Source: JACVRW01 sp963746825
GTDB taxonomy: Bacteria > Actinomycetota > Thermoleophilia > Solirubrobacterales > Thermoleophilaceae
Direction: 5' to 3'
Length of the DNA: 64,000 nt
Assembly (NCBI GenBank): GCA_963746825.1
Contig: CAVVCU010000008.1
Coordinates: 248,001-312,000 of the forward strand
In this document: in pieces, positions 24,258 through 33,788 of the stretch
How the letters are laid out: each line of letters begins with the position of its first letter
Position numbering within the stretch: the first letter of the stretch is position 1
The notes under the pieces: model-generated
What the model was told of the DNA's origin: nothing
Seen by the model: only the letters and a program-made list of their open reading frames with translations
Database searches by the model: none
Translations under genes and position numbers: made by a program

Positions 24258-25115
24258 GTGGCCCCCGTTACCGCCATGCTCTTTCCCGGTCAGGGAAGTC
24301 AGACCGCCGACATGCGAGAGCAGGTCGAGGCTCATCGCCCCGATTTGCTCGAGCTCGCCTGCTCGGAGGTCTCCGACGACGTGTTCGAGCGCGCCGACGA
24401 GGGCACCCGCTGGGCTCAGCCCGCCATCTTCTGCGCGGCGCTGGCCGGCTATGAGGTGCTCCGGGACCGCTACGACCCGGCACTGATGGCCGGGCACTCG
24501 CTCGGCGAGATCTCCGCTCTCGTGGCCGCCGGCGCTCTGGAGGCCGAGGACGGCCTGCGCCTGGTGGCGGCCCGCGGGCGGCTCATGCAGGAAGCGGCCG
24601 ACGAAACCGGCGACGGCGGCATGCTGGCCGTCCGTGCACGCGAACGTGCACCGGTGGTGGAGGTGGCCGCGGATACGGGCCTCGCCCTGGCCAACGACAA
24701 CGCTCCGGACCAGCTCGTGCTCTCCGGAGCCACCGCGGCCCTCGACGAGGCCGAGCGCCTGCTGAGCGAGCGCAGGGTGCGGTCCAAGCGGCTCCCCGTC
24801 GCAGGGGCCTTCCACTCGCCGCTCATGGAACCTGCGGTCGAGCCCTTCCGTGCGCTCGTAGAGCAGGTTTCCGTGACCGAGCCCAGTGTTCCCGTGATGT
24901 CGTGCGTCACCGCGGAGCCCTTCGATGACGTGCGCGCAAGGCTGGTCGAGGCCATCACGCGGCCGGTGCGCTTCACCGACGTTCTGCGCGCCCTGCAGGC
25001 GCGCGACGCCACTCACTTTGTGGAGACAGGACCCGGACGGGTGCTCAGCGGCCTGGCGCGAAAGACGCTGGATGGCGTCGAGGCCGAGGCGCCCCTGGAG
25101 GCCGCTCGTGCGTAG
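24258..25115 (+). CDS. fabD: Malonyl-CoA:ACP transacylase
   Basis: 285 aa. Loads malonyl groups onto AcpP. Motifs: FPGQGSQ at the N-terminus, the nucleophile serine in AGHSLGEISALVAAG, and the catalytic His in AGAFHSPLM. GTG start at 24258 (an alternative GTG is at 24256 in another frame). First gene of the fatty-acid operon fabD-fabH-fabG-acpP-fabF, with overlapping ends to fabH. Confidence 0.96.
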   Translation: MAPVTAMLFPGQGSQTADMREQVEAHRPDLLELACSEVSDDVFERADEGTRWAQPAIFCAALAGYEVLRDRYDPALMAGHSLGEISALVAAGALEAEDGLRLVAARGRLMQEAADETGDGGMLAVRARERAPVVEVAADTGLALANDNAPDQLVLSGATAALDEAERLLSERRVRSKRLPVAGAFHSPLMEPAVEPFRALVEQVSVTEPSVPVMSCVTAEPFDDVRARLVEAITRPVRFTDVLRALQARDATHFVETGPGRVLSGLARKTLDGVEAEAPLEAARA

Positions 25116-26238
25116 CGGGCTCGGCAACCGGGTAGTTTCTGAAGGGCACGGAAGCTCAGCTGTCACGGATGATGGCGCGCCGGCGGAGTCGGCTGCCGTC
25201 CCGGGCGCGAGGGCGGTCGTGCGCGACGCCGCCGCGCCCGACCCCTTAGCGGCGGCAAAGGCGACCCGGCCGTCCTGGGGAGGTCGTCTACCGCGCGCGG
25301 CCGCCCTGGCGTCCGTGGCGATGGCCGTTCCCGACAACGTGGTCAGCAACGCCACGGTGGCCGAGGGAGCCGGAGTGACCGAGCAGTGGATCGTCCACCG
25401 CACCGGTGTCCGCGAGCGCCGTCACGTAAGCCAGGGCGAGCGCCTCAGCGACCTCGCGGTCGCGGCCGGGCGCGCAGCGCTGGACGACGCCGGGATTCGC
25501 CCCGACGAGGTCGACATGGTGCTGGTGGCCTGCCTCGCCCCCGACGAGCTCACGCCCAACGCCGCGCCGCTCGTGGCCCACGAGCTCGGCGCGCACGGCG
25601 CCGGCGCGATGGACGTGGGCGCGGCCTGCACCGGATACCTGTCCGCCCTGTCGCTGGCCACCGCGCAGATCGAGTGCGGCCGTTGCGAGAACGTGCTGGT
25701 GATCGGCGCCGACGTGATGAGCCGTTTCGTCGACAAGGCCGACCGCGGCACCGCGGCGCTGTTCGCCGACGGCGCGGGCGCCACGCTGGTGACCGCCGCC
25801 AACGGTGGGGCCGGGCGTGTCGGCCCCATCACCCTCAAGGCCGACGGGCTCGGCGCGCGCGCCATCTGGGCCAGCCACGAAGAGCAGATCATCCACATGC
25901 AGGGCCACGACACCTTCAAGGCCGCCGTCCACCGACTCTCCGAGTCGACGCTGGACGCCGTGGAGCTCGCCGGCCTGGAGCTCGACGACATCGGCCTCTT
26001 CGTCTACCACCAGGCCAACGCCAGGATCCTGGCGGCGGTGGGCGAGAAGCTCGGAGTCGAGACCGAGCGCGTGATCGACTGCATCGACCGTTACGGCAAC
26101 ACCTCTTCCGCCACGCTGCCGATCGCCCTGGCCGACGCGCAGGAGCGCGGGATGCTCGAGCCGGGAATGAACGTGGTGCTCGCCGCCTTCGGCGCGGGCT
26201 TCATCTGGGGCGCGGGGGTGATCCAGTGGGGCCGGTAG
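25108..26238 (+). CDS. fabH: β-ketoacyl-ACP synthase III
   Basis: 376 aa from GTG 25108, which overlaps fabD. The FabH fold starts around residue 65 (AAALASVAMAVPDNVVSN); the first ~60 residues are an Ala/Pro-rich extension or the true start is further inside. The triad is visible: Cys in GAACTGYLSAL, His in VYHQANARI, Asn in RYGNTSSAT. Catalyses the first condensation of acyl-CoA with malonyl-ACP and sets the starter unit (straight or branched). Confidence 0.94.
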   Translation: MRSGLGNRVVSEGHGSSAVTDDGAPAESAAVPGARAVVRDAAAPDPLAAAKATRPSWGGRLPRAAALASVAMAVPDNVVSNATVAEGAGVTEQWIVHRTGVRERRHVSQGERLSDLAVAAGRAALDDAGIRPDEVDMVLVACLAPDELTPNAAPLVAHELGAHGAGAMDVGAACTGYLSALSLATAQIECGRCENVLVIGADVMSRFVDKADRGTAALFADGAGATLVTAANGGAGRVGPITLKADGLGARAIWASHEEQIIHMQGHDTFKAAVHRLSESTLDAVELAGLELDDIGLFVYHQANARILAAVGEKLGVETERVIDCIDRYGNTSSATLPIALADAQERGMLEPGMNVVLAAFGAGFIWGAGVIQWGR

Positions 26239-26984
26239 ACGCCGGATCCAACGGACGCCCCGACGGCTGCGCCCTCGTCACCGGAGGATCGCGCGGCATC
26301 GGGGCCGCCATCGCCAAGACGCTGGCGGCCGAGGGCTGGCCCGTGGGCGTGAACTACCGCCGCGAGTCCGAGGCGGCCGAGGCCGTGGTGAAGGAGATCA
26401 CCGACGCCGGCGGCCGGGCGCTCGCCCTCCAGGCCGACATCGGCGACCCCGAGGCCGCCGACACCATCTTCAAGACGCTCGAGGAGGAGTTCGGGCCTGT
26501 GCTCGTGCTCGTGAACAACGCGGGCATGCGCGCCGACGGCCTCTCGCCGCAGATCGACAACGACGACTGGGACAAGGTGATCGACACCAACCTGTCGGCC
26601 GCCTTCCGGCTCACCCGCCGCGCCCTGCGGCCGATGATCCGCAACCGCTACGGGCGCGTGGTCAACATCGCCTCGATCGTGGGCGCCGAGCGCGCCAACC
26701 CCGGCCAGGCCAACTACGCCGCCTCCAAGGCGGGGCTGGTGGCCATGACCAAGACGGTGGCCGCCGAGGTGGCCCGCCGCGGGGTGACAGTCAACGCCGT
26801 GGCTCCGGGCCTGATCGAGACCGACATGACCGAAGGAATCGGGGACAACCTGCTTCAGCACGTTCCCGCCAAGCGAGCCGGCACACCGGACGAGGTGGCC
26901 GCGTGCGTGCGCTTCCTGGCCTCCGGCGAGGCGGGATACGTCACGGGCGTGTGCCTGACCGTCGACGGTGGCCTCACCGCCTAG
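26226..26984 (+). CDS. fabG: 3-oxoacyl-ACP reductase
   Basis: 252 aa classical SDR. NADP motif LVTGGSRGIGAAIA, NNAG (LVNNAGMRADG), catalytic Ser in NIASIVGAE, YxxxK in NYAASKAG, and VAPGLIETDMTE. The GTG at 26226 overlaps the fabH end by 13 bases. Position between fabH and acpP supports the FabG role rather than another SDR. Confidence 0.95.
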   Translation: MGPVDAGSNGRPDGCALVTGGSRGIGAAIAKTLAAEGWPVGVNYRRESEAAEAVVKEITDAGGRALALQADIGDPEAADTIFKTLEEEFGPVLVLVNNAGMRADGLSPQIDNDDWDKVIDTNLSAAFRLTRRALRPMIRNRYGRVVNIASIVGAERANPGQANYAASKAGLVAMTKTVAAEVARRGVTVNAVAPGLIETDMTEGIGDNLLQHVPAKRAGTPDEVAACVRFLASGEAGYVTGVCLTVDGGLTA

Positions 26985-27014
26985 ACCCGAAAACGAGAAC
27001 CAAGGAGAACCGAC

Positions 27015-27263
27015 ATGGCAGCAACCGCAACCCGCGAAGAGATCGAGCAGAGGGTGTTCCAGGCCCTCGAGGAGTTCGGCGCTGAGCCCGATCAGATCGG
27101 GCCCGACGCCGAGTTCGAGGCCCTGGACGTCGACTCCCTCGACCTCGTCGAGCTGGCCCAGATCGTCGAGGACGATTACGGCGTGCAGCTCAAGGGCGAG
27201 GACATGGAGGGCATTACCACCGTCCGTCAGGCCGTCGACTTGGTGATGTCGAAGCTCGGATGA
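27015..27263 (+). CDS. acpP: Acyl carrier protein
   Basis: 82 aa acidic four-helix protein. Attachment serine in DVDSLDLVELA (residue ~39). A strong Shine-Dalgarno (AAGGAG) lies before ATG 27015, the only clear one in this operon, fitting the high copy number of ACP. Overlaps fabF by 4 bases. Confidence 0.97.
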   Translation: MAATATREEIEQRVFQALEEFGAEPDQIGPDAEFEALDVDSLDLVELAQIVEDDYGVQLKGEDMEGITTVRQAVDLVMSKLG

Positions 27264-28462
27264 CGCGGACCGTCGTCATCACCGGCGTCGGCGCCGTCAC
27301 GCCCCTCGGCGTGGGCGCCCGCACGCTGCACGAGCGCTGGACCGCGGGCCAGTCCGGGATCGAGGACGGCTACGGCCGTGCGAGCGAGTTCGAGCCCAAG
27401 GACCACCTCTCCACCAAGGAGGTGCGCCGCTCGGACCGCTACACCCAGTTCGCGCTCGCCGCCGCCAAGGAGGCGCTCGAGGACGCGGGCTGGGACGACG
27501 GCCCCCCCGGCGACCCCGAGCGCGCTGCGTGCGTGATCGGCACCGGCATCGGCGGGATCGGCACGCTCGAGCACCAGCACATCATCATGCGCGACCAGGG
27601 GGCCGACCGCATCTCGCCCCTGTCCATCCCGCTGCTGATGGCCAACGCCGCCTGTGGCGTCGTGGCCATGAAGCACGACCTGCGCGGCCAGTCCTTCGGC
27701 ACGGTGTCCGCCTGCGCGGCGGGCGCGCACGCCATCGGCATGGCCGAGCGCCTGATCCGCTACGGCGACGCCGACTGCGTGGTCACCGGGGGCAGCGAGG
27801 CCGCCATCACGCCGCTGGCCACCGCGGCGTTCGGGCGCATGGACGCGCTGTCGGACTCCGGCGTCTCGCGTCCCTTCGACCTCAACCGCGACGGCTTCGT
27901 GATGGGCGAGGGCGCCGGCGTGCTGGTGCTGGAGGAGGAGGAGGCGGCCAAGGCGCGCGGCGCCCGCATCCTCGGCGTCCTGCGCGGCTACGCGGCCACC
28001 TCGGACGCCTACCACCTCACGGCCCCCGAGCCCAGCGGGCGCGGCGCGGCCAAGGCCATCGAGCTCGCCCTCGACGACGCGGACCTGAGCCCGGAGGACA
28101 TCGTCTACGTGAACGCCCACGGCACCTCCACGCCGCTCAACGACCGCGCCGAGACCAACGCGGTGAAGAAGGCGCTGGGCGAGGAGCGGGCGAAGGTGAC
28201 TCCCGTGAGCTCGACCAAGTCCGCGATCGGCCACCTGCTCGGCGCCGCCGGCGCCGTCGAGTCGATCGCCACCCTGCTCGCGCTGCGCGACCGGATCGCG
28301 CCGCCCACCCTGAACTACGAGGAGGCCGAGGACGGCCTCGATCTCGACTACGTGCCCAACGAGGCGCGCCCCCTGGCCAATGGCAGCACGCCGGCCATCG
28401 GCATATCGAACGCATTCGGATTCGGCGGGCACAACGCTGTGCTCGTCTTGGAGGCGACATGA
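27260..28462 (+). CDS. fabF: β-ketoacyl-ACP synthase II
   Basis: 400 aa. Elongating condensing enzyme. Catalytic Cys in VSACAAGAHAIG, His in VNAHGTSTPLND, second His in KSAIGHLLGAAGAVE, and C-terminal SNAFGFGGHNAVLV. The N-terminal MTRTVVITGVGAVTPLG fixes the start. ATGA overlap with the carboxyltransferase gene. Confidence 0.97.
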   Translation: MTRTVVITGVGAVTPLGVGARTLHERWTAGQSGIEDGYGRASEFEPKDHLSTKEVRRSDRYTQFALAAAKEALEDAGWDDGPPGDPERAACVIGTGIGGIGTLEHQHIIMRDQGADRISPLSIPLLMANAACGVVAMKHDLRGQSFGTVSACAAGAHAIGMAERLIRYGDADCVVTGGSEAAITPLATAAFGRMDALSDSGVSRPFDLNRDGFVMGEGAGVLVLEEEEAAKARGARILGVLRGYAATSDAYHLTAPEPSGRGAAKAIELALDDADLSPEDIVYVNAHGTSTPLNDRAETNAVKKALGEERAKVTPVSSTKSAIGHLLGAAGAVESIATLLALRDRIAPPTLNYEEAEDGLDLDYVPNEARPLANGSTPAIGISNAFGFGGHNAVLVLEAT

Positions 28463-29925
28463 GCGCATTGGCCGAGAGAACCGTCTACCGGGCCGAGGAG
28501 CCCCGCACGCTCGACGCCCTCGGGCGCCTCGAGGCGCTGTGCGATCCCGGCTCGCTGCACGTGATCCGCTCCACCATCCTGCCCCGGCGCGAGGCCAAGC
28601 GCGTCCAGCCGGGTGACGGCGTGGTGGGCGCCGCCGGCACGGTGGCCGGCCGCCCGGTCTACGCGTACGCGCAGGACCAGTCCTTCGTGGGCGGCGCGCT
28701 GGGCGAGGCCCACGCCGACACCATCATCCGCGTGATGGAGATGGCCGAGCGCGCCGGTGCCCCGGTGGTGGGCTTCATCGCCTCGGGCGGCGCGCGCATG
28801 GACGACGGCATCGCGGCCCTGGGCGGCTACGGGCGGATCTTCCGCCAGAACGTGCGCCTGTCGGGCAAGGTCCCGCAGATCTCCGTGATCAGCGGCGTGT
28901 CCGCCGGCGGCGGCTCCTACTCCCCGGCGCTCACCGACTTCGTGATCATGACCGAGGGCTCGGCGATGTTTTTGACCGGCCCGGGCGTTGTTCAGGAAGT
29001 GATGGGCGAGGAAATCGACTCCGACGGCCTGGGCGGCACGCGCGTCCACTCCAAGAACGGGGTCTGCCAGTTCGAGGCCCACGACGACCTGCACGCGGTC
29101 AACCTGGTGCGCGAGCTGCTGGCCTTCTTGCCTCAGCGCTCGGGCGACACCCCGCCGCACGCGGGGCCGGCCGAGGTGCCGGGCACCGCGCCCGACACGA
29201 TCGTGCCCGCGGCGCAGCGCCAGGTCTACGACGTGCGCGGCGTGATCGCCGCCCTGTCTGACGGCGGCGACCTGCTCGAGGTCTCGCCGAGGTGGGCGCG
29301 CAACATGGTCACGGCCTTCGCGCGCATCGACGGGCGACCGGTCGGGGTGATCGCCAACCAGCCCTGGTACCTGGGCGGTGTGATCGACTCCGAGGCGGCG
29401 CAGAAGGCGGCGAAGTTCGTGCGCACCTGCAACTCCTTCGGGGTGCCGCTGGTGGTGCTGGTCGACACTCCGGGCTTCCTGCCCGGCACCAAGCAGGAGG
29501 GCCTGGGCGTGATTCGCCATGGCGCCAAGCTGCTGCATGCCTTCTCCGAAGCCGTGGTGCCCAAGATGACCGTGGTGCTGCGCAAGGCATACGGCGGCGC
29601 GTACATCTGCATGAACTCCAAGGACCTGGGCGCCGACCTCTCGCTGGCCTGGCCCGATGCCGAGATCGGCATCATGGGGCCCAAGCAGGCGGTGGGCGTG
29701 GTGCATCGCCGCGCCCTCGCCGAGGCGGACGACTTCGAGGCCGAGCGCGACCGGCTGGCCGACGAATACGCCGACGAGCACGTGTCGGCGCGCGTCGCGG
29801 CCGAGACGGGCTTCATCGACGAGCTGGTCGAGCCGCAGGACACGCGCCGGCGCCTGGCGGGAGCCCTCGCCGCGCTATCCGGCCCCGGGCACTGCGGCAA
29901 CGGGAGCGGAAACATCCCCCTATGA
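28459..29925 (+). CDS. Acyl-CoA (acetyl-CoA) carboxylase carboxyltransferase subunit
   Basis: 488 aa carrying both carboxyltransferase half-domains: N-terminal (GFIASGGARMDDGIAALGGYG, GVSAGGGSY, FLTGPGVVQEVMGEEID) and C-terminal (VIANQPWYLGGVID, LVDTPGFLPGTKQE, RKAYGGAYICMNS, WPDAEIGIMGPKQAV), as in AccD/PccB-type β-subunits. It supplies malonyl-CoA or methylmalonyl-CoA with a biotin carrier/carboxylase α-subunit encoded elsewhere. Its place inside the fab operon favours acetyl-CoA as substrate; substrate not proven. Confidence 0.92.
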   Translation: MSALAERTVYRAEEPRTLDALGRLEALCDPGSLHVIRSTILPRREAKRVQPGDGVVGAAGTVAGRPVYAYAQDQSFVGGALGEAHADTIIRVMEMAERAGAPVVGFIASGGARMDDGIAALGGYGRIFRQNVRLSGKVPQISVISGVSAGGGSYSPALTDFVIMTEGSAMFLTGPGVVQEVMGEEIDSDGLGGTRVHSKNGVCQFEAHDDLHAVNLVRELLAFLPQRSGDTPPHAGPAEVPGTAPDTIVPAAQRQVYDVRGVIAALSDGGDLLEVSPRWARNMVTAFARIDGRPVGVIANQPWYLGGVIDSEAAQKAAKFVRTCNSFGVPLVVLVDTPGFLPGTKQEGLGVIRHGAKLLHAFSEAVVPKMTVVLRKAYGGAYICMNSKDLGADLSLAWPDAEIGIMGPKQAVGVVHRRALAEADDFEAERDRLADEYADEHVSARVAAETGFIDELVEPQDTRRRLAGALAALSGPGHCGNGSGNIPL

Positions 29926-30533
29926 CGAGGAGGACCACCTACACCGCCCTCGGCGACAGCTTCACGGCCGGAGTATCGGACGACGCGCCGCGCTGGGCCG
30001 ACGAGGTGGCGAAGGCGCTCGGGCCCAACACCCGCTACGAGAACCTGGCCTGGATCGGTGCGACGTCGGAGGACGTGGAGCGCGATCAGGTGAACCGCGC
30101 GATCGAGCTGAAGCCCGACCTGGTCACGCTCGTGTGCGGTGCCAACGACGTGCTGCTGTCCACGCGCCCCGATCCCACCGAGTACGCGCAGCGGCTCTCG
30201 CGCATGTTCGACCGGTTGCGCCGCGAGGCTCCCCAGGCGGAGATCATGACGTGCACCTATCCCGACATCTCCCAGTTCCTCGACCTGCGCCCGCGCTCGC
30301 GCGCCCGCGTGGAGGAGGGGATGAAGCTCTTCAACGAGGCGTGCCGAACGGTGGCCGAGCGCCACGACGTGACGCTGCTCGACTCCTTCGACCACCCCGC
30401 GGCCACCGATCGCGACACCTACGCCGACGACGGCTTCCATCCCTCGGAGGAGGGCCACCGCCGGGCGGCCATCGAGTTCCTGCGCACGCTGCGCGGCCGG
30501 CTGCGCCTGCGCGGCCAGAAGGCGTCGGCGTGA
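29922..30533 (+). CDS. SGNH/GDSL hydrolase
   Basis: 203 aa, cytoplasmic (no signal peptide). SGNH blocks: block I ALGDSFTAGV (Ser), block II Gly near WIGATS, block III CGANDVLL (Asn), block V DDGFHPSEEGH (Asp/His). Embedded in the fab operon with 4-base overlaps on both sides, so it could be an acyl-thioesterase or lipase acting on fatty-acid synthesis intermediates; that is inference from position. Confidence 0.9.
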   Translation: MTRRTTYTALGDSFTAGVSDDAPRWADEVAKALGPNTRYENLAWIGATSEDVERDQVNRAIELKPDLVTLVCGANDVLLSTRPDPTEYAQRLSRMFDRLRREAPQAEIMTCTYPDISQFLDLRPRSRARVEEGMKLFNEACRTVAERHDVTLLDSFDHPAATDRDTYADDGFHPSEEGHRRAAIEFLRTLRGRLRLRGQKASA

Positions 30534-30979
30534 GCACCTTCGAGAAGAGCTTCGACCAGCTCGAGGTCGGCGAGCGCTTCACCACCCCGGCCCGCACCAT
30601 CAGCGAGGCCGACATCATGGGCTTCGCGGCCCTGACCGGCGACGAGCACCCCCAGCACACCGACGCCGGCTGGGCCGAGACGAGCCGCTTTGGCGAGCAG
30701 ATCGCCCACGGGTTGCTGGTGCTCTCCTGCGCCGCCGGCCTGGTGCCCTTCGACCCCGATCGAGTGGTTGCGCTGCGCAAGGTCGGCGACGCGGTGTTCA
30801 AGGCGCCGGTCAAGATCGGCGACAGCGTGCACGTGGAGGGCCAGGTCGTCAAGACCCGGGAGCTCGACGACGAGCACGGCCTGGTGGAGTGCCGCTGGAA
30901 GGTGCTCAACCAGCACGGCAAGACGGTGATGCGCGTGTCCGTCGAGGTCGTGTGGCGCGCCGAGCCCGTGCTGATCTAG
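30530..30979 (+). CDS. MaoC-like dehydratase, probable 3-hydroxyacyl-ACP dehydratase
   Basis: 149 aa single hot-dog domain. The hydratase-2 motif is visible: ALTGDEHPQHTD followed by IAHGLLVLSCAAGL. GTG start overlapping the SGNH gene. No FabZ/FabA gene lies in this otherwise complete operon, so this protein is the best candidate for the dehydration step between FabG and FabI (as HadB-type MaoC proteins do in mycolate producers). Confidence 0.88.
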   Translation: MSTFEKSFDQLEVGERFTTPARTISEADIMGFAALTGDEHPQHTDAGWAETSRFGEQIAHGLLVLSCAAGLVPFDPDRVVALRKVGDAVFKAPVKIGDSVHVEGQVVKTRELDDEHGLVECRWKVLNQHGKTVMRVSVEVVWRAEPVLI

Positions 30980-31758
30980 TGCTCCTCGAGGGCAAGCGCT
31001 TCCTGATCACGGGCGTCCTGACCAAGGGCTCGATCGCCTATGCCGTGGCCGAGCGCGCGCAGCAGGAGGGCGCGGAGATCGCGCTCACCGGCTTCGGGCG
31101 CACGCGGCGCATGACCGAGAGGGCGGCAGCTCGCCTGCCCTCGCCGCCCGACGTGCTCGAGCTCGACGTGAACAACCCCGACGACTTCGCCGCCCTGGCG
31201 ACCGACCTCGACGCGCTGTGGGGCGGCCTCGACGGCGCGCTGCACGCCATCGCCTTCGCCCCGGGCGATGCGCTGGGCGGCAATTTCATGAGCGCCCCGG
31301 CGGAGTCGGCCTCGGTCGCGTTTCAGACCAGCGCGTTCTCCTTCAAGGCCCTCGCCGAGGCGCTGCTGCCGCTCATGAGCAACAACGACGGCGGTTCGCT
31401 CGTGGGCATGGACTTCGACGGCAGCGTGGCGTGGCCGGTGTACGACTGGATGGGCGTGGCCAAGGCCGCTCTCGAGTCCGTGTCGCGCTACCTGGCCCGA
31501 GACCTCGGTGAGTCAGGCGTGCGCGTGAACCTCGTCTCCGCGGGCCCGATCGAGACCCCGGCCGCGGGGGGCATCCCCGGCTTCGACGGTCTCGCCTCGA
31601 TGTGGGGCGAGCAGGCGCCGCTCGGCTGGGACACCGGCGACGCGGCGGCGGTGGCCGACACGGTGCTGTTCCTGCTGTCCGACCTCTCGCGCCGGATCAC
31701 GGGCGAGATCGTGCACGTGGACGGCGGCTTTCACGCCATGGGCGCGCCTCTGAAATAG
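30979..31758 (+). CDS. fabI: Enoyl-ACP reductase (NADH)
   Basis: 259 aa. FabI-type SDR: LLEGKRFLITGVLTKGSIAYAVA (the divergent nucleotide motif typical of FabI/InhA), LDVNNPDDF, LHAIAFAPGDALGG, active-site YDWMGVAKAAL (Tyr-x6-Lys), NLVSAGPIETPAA. GTG start overlaps the MaoC stop by one base. Last fab gene of the operon. Confidence 0.95.
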   Translation: MLLEGKRFLITGVLTKGSIAYAVAERAQQEGAEIALTGFGRTRRMTERAAARLPSPPDVLELDVNNPDDFAALATDLDALWGGLDGALHAIAFAPGDALGGNFMSAPAESASVAFQTSAFSFKALAEALLPLMSNNDGGSLVGMDFDGSVAWPVYDWMGVAKAALESVSRYLARDLGESGVRVNLVSAGPIETPAAGGIPGFDGLASMWGEQAPLGWDTGDAAAVADTVLFLLSDLSRRITGEIVHVDGGFHAMGAPLK

Positions 31759-31765
31759 TCGTCCC

Positions 31766-32533
31766 GTGCTCCTCGCCGTCGACGTCGGCAACACCCAGAC
31801 CCACCTGGGCATGTTCCGCGACGAGGAGCTGGTCGAGCACTGGCGCTTTGCCACCGCCCGCTTCGCCACCGCGGACGAGCTCGCCACCGTGGTGTCGGCT
31901 CTGCTGGGACTGAGCGACCTGCGGCTGCGCGACGTGGATGCCGCGATCGTGTCCTCCGTGGTGCCCATCCTGGCGCGCGAGTACGAGCAGCTGATCCGCC
32001 GCTACCTCGACGGCAAGGGCGCGCTCGTGGGCCCCTCGCTGAAGACGGGCATGCCGATCCGCATCGACAACCCCCAGGAGCTCGGCGCCGACCGGCTGGT
32101 CAACGCGGTGGCGGCGTACGAGCGGGTGGGCGGCGCCTGCATAGCGGTCGACTTCGGGACCGCTCTGAACTACGACGTGGTGTCGAGCGCCGGCGAGTAC
32201 CTCGGCGGCGTGATCTCCCCGGGCATAGAGATCTCCCTCGAGGCGCTTTCGGCGCGGACGGCGCGGTTGCCGCGGGTGGACATCGAGGATCCCAAGCACG
32301 CCATCGGCAAGGGCACCAAGGAGGCGATCCAGGCCGGCGTGGTCTACGGCTTCGCGGGACAGGTCGACGGCCTGGTCGGCCGCCTGCGCGACGAGCTCGG
32401 CGAGGAGGCGACCGCGATAGCCACGGGCGGCTTCGCTCAGGCGATCGTGCCGTTCTGCGACCAGATCGACGAGATCGACGACCTCCTGACCCTCACCGGC
32501 CTCAAGCTGATCTGGGAGCGAAACCGAGGCTGA
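31766..32533 (+). CDS. coaX: Type III pantothenate kinase
   Basis: 255 aa. First step of CoA synthesis. ASKHA-fold motifs: LLAVDVGNTQTHLGMF at the N-terminus (phosphate 1 loop), NPQELGADRLVNAVAA, IAVDFGTALNYDVV (catalytic Asp region) and IATGGFAQ. GTG start 7 bases after fabI, so likely co-transcribed, linking CoA supply to fatty-acid synthesis. Confidence 0.95.
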   Translation: MLLAVDVGNTQTHLGMFRDEELVEHWRFATARFATADELATVVSALLGLSDLRLRDVDAAIVSSVVPILAREYEQLIRRYLDGKGALVGPSLKTGMPIRIDNPQELGADRLVNAVAAYERVGGACIAVDFGTALNYDVVSSAGEYLGGVISPGIEISLEALSARTARLPRVDIEDPKHAIGKGTKEAIQAGVVYGFAGQVDGLVGRLRDELGEEATAIATGGFAQAIVPFCDQIDEIDDLLTLTGLKLIWERNRG

Positions 32534-32534
32534 T

Positions 32535-33788
32535 CTACCCGGCGGCGATCAGGGCCTCGGCCTCCGCCTCCACACCGCCGGCCAGCGACTCGAGGCCATC
32601 GACCAGGCCGGGATCGGCGAGCAGGCCGAAGTAGAGCGTTCCGGCGAAGGACACCACCGATACGCGCAAGGCGTGACGCTCGCCGATCTCGGCCAGCGAG
32701 TGCATCGACCGCACCGGGGCGTCGAGCACCGCCAGGGCGTTCCGCGGGCCGGGCACGTTGGAGACGTTCAGGGCGAAGCGGCGCGGGCTGTGCTCGAGCC
32801 GGTCGCAGAAACGCCCGAGGGCGGGCGACAGTTTCGAGAGCCGCCGGGCGAGCTCGTCCAACTCCTGCGCGTCGTGCTCGGCCTTGCGCACGCTGGTGGC
32901 GGCGTGGATCGCGCGCAGCCGGGCCACGGGATCGGGCTCGTTGAGCGGCAGACCGAGTGAGAAGAACGAGTCGCGGTTGCCCGCATCATCGCCCTCGTGG
33001 TGGAGGCTCACGGGGACCTTGACCCGCACGTCGCCCAGGCGGCCGTGGTGCTCCTCTATCCAACGGCGCAGGCCGCCCGCGACGGAGGCCAGGACGGCGT
33101 CGTTGAGCGTGGCGCCGGCGGCGCGCTTGGCGGCGTCGTGGAGGGCGTGGAGCGGCGCCTGGGCGAACGCCACGTGGCGCCGTGTGCCGATCCGGCCGTC
33201 GAAGGGCGAGCCGCCGCGCGAGCGGGCGAACTCGCGCTGGATGAACGCTCCGAGGTGGGCGCGGCGGCGGGCGTCGTCGGCGGCGTGCGCGGCCTGAGCG
33301 GCGGCGGGCGCCGGGGCCGGGTGCTCGGCCTCCCGGCAGAGCACCGTGCGCACGAAGCGCATGGTGGCCGTGCCGTCCGCCAGCGCGTGATGGATGCGCC
33401 AGACCAGCGCGGTGCTTCCGTCTTCGATGCGCAGCACGTCGAGGCGCCACAGCGGCCGGGCGCGGTCCAGGTGCTGGGCGAAGAGATCGGCCACGCTTCC
33501 GGCGAGCTGCGCGGGCTGGAGCGGCTCCGGGTGCTCGATGACGTGGCGCTCGATCTCGAAGCTCTCGTCGGGCACCCACTCGGGCGCGGAGGGCGCGCCG
33601 CCGAGGCGCCACGTCAGGGCGGGCGCGGCATCGAGCCGGCCCTCGACGGCGCCGCGCAGCGCGCCGATGCCCGGCGCGGGTGCGCCGAGCACGATGACCT
33701 TGCAGGTATGGCCGGCCACGGTCGGGCTCTCGAGCGCGAGAATCGCACGATCCTCGGGCGAGAGCGGGCGTTTGACGGTCGTGCCCAT
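32535..33788 (-). CDS. WS/DGAT-type acyltransferase
   Basis: 417 aa, slightly short for the family (~450). The active-site motif HHALADGTA (HHxxxDG) is at residues ~132-140, and NVSNVPGPRN towards the C-terminus matches the second family motif. Bifunctional wax ester synthase/diacylglycerol acyltransferases make storage neutral lipids from acyl-CoA. Convergent to coaX with a 1-base gap; its neighbourhood to the fatty-acid operon fits storage lipid formation. Confidence 0.92.
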   Translation of the reverse strand: MGTTVKRPLSPEDRAILALESPTVAGHTCKVIVLGAPAPGIGALRGAVEGRLDAAPALTWRLGGAPSAPEWVPDESFEIERHVIEHPEPLQPAQLAGSVADLFAQHLDRARPLWRLDVLRIEDGSTALVWRIHHALADGTATMRFVRTVLCREAEHPAPAPAAAQAAHAADDARRRAHLGAFIQREFARSRGGSPFDGRIGTRRHVAFAQAPLHALHDAAKRAAGATLNDAVLASVAGGLRRWIEEHHGRLGDVRVKVPVSLHHEGDDAGNRDSFFSLGLPLNEPDPVARLRAIHAATSVRKAEHDAQELDELARRLSKLSPALGRFCDRLEHSPRRFALNVSNVPGPRNALAVLDAPVRSMHSLAEIGERHALRVSVVSFAGTLYFGLLADPGLVDGLESLAGGVEAEAEALIAAG

